DNA from: Vibrio ostreicida
GTDB lineage: Bacteria; Pseudomonadota; Gammaproteobacteria; Enterobacterales; Vibrionaceae
Assembly (NCBI RefSeq): GCF_013074385.2
Contig: NZ_JABEYA020000025.1
Span: 1-42,632, forward strand
DNA length: 42,632 nt
Reading direction: 5' to 3'
This document shows positions 42,566 to 42,632 of this stretch, piece after piece. Each line of letters begins with the position of its first letter. The first letter of the stretch is position 1. The notes under the pieces were generated by a model. The model was not told the DNA's origin. It ran no database searches and saw only the letters and a program-made list of their open reading frames with translations. The translations under genes and the position numbers were made by a program.

Positions 42566-42632
42566 TCGCTAATTACCAAGGGAAATTGACGGTGGTCTTT
42601 AACCGTGCTTTTTAAATGTTTACTTTGAACAT

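Overview
The window looks like part of the larger chromosome of a Vibrio or close relative (Vibrionaceae). The evidence is gene content and order: yjaG/hupA/yjaH-like genes next to purHD, a prmA-dusB-fis operon, aroQ-accB-accC, the CrbS/CrbR acetate switch with acs, a VC_2705-type sodium symporter with its DUF4212 partner, and a secreted nuclease of the ExeM/NucH (Xds-like) type. Base composition and codon use look even, except for an AT-rich stretch near the right end. I see no rRNA, tRNA, CRISPR array, prophage or integron.

Left part (1-10400). A decayed IS630-family transposase sits at the edge. It is followed by a translationally coupled pair (D-2-hydroxyacid dehydrogenase, then a UDG-fold protein), a DUF416 gene and a CNNM/CBS membrane protein. 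Next come hupA with a DUF1481 lipoprotein and, convergent to them, purH-purD with a good PurR-type operator. zntR and an active-looking GGDEF diguanylate cyclase follow, their stop codons abutting.

Housekeeping block (10100-16740), all on the minus strand. prmA, dusB and fis come last, with a strong promoter carrying a GC-rich discriminator before dusB. yhdT-panF and aroQ-accB-accC precede them. The order from accB to fis is that known from enterobacteria.

Acetate block (17000-30800). It holds acs, a DEDDh exonuclease, a cNMP-fold/CBS/DUF294 nucleotidyltransferase, an HcaT-like MFS transporter, the SLC5-histidine kinase hybrid CrbS, a small unknown protein, a sodium/solute symporter with its small DUF4212 subunit, a MarC protein and the LuxR-type response regulator CrbR. 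It reads as one physiological unit: a transporter-like sensor kinase (CrbS) and its regulator (CrbR), the acetate-activating enzyme (Acs), a candidate acetate carrier, and a nucleotidyltransferase/exonuclease pair of unknown job. That pair is the best candidate here for an undescribed regulatory system.

Right part (30960-42632). dsbD, an unusual ArgR-family regulator, dcuA and aspA are followed by divergent fxsA, a secreted endonuclease with a C-terminal sorting tail, and a small lipoprotein. An AT-rich 560-bp spacer with repeats leads to a short protein resembling an isolated two-partner-secretion (TpsA) domain.

All family calls come from reading sequence motifs and remembered family features. 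No database search was possible.
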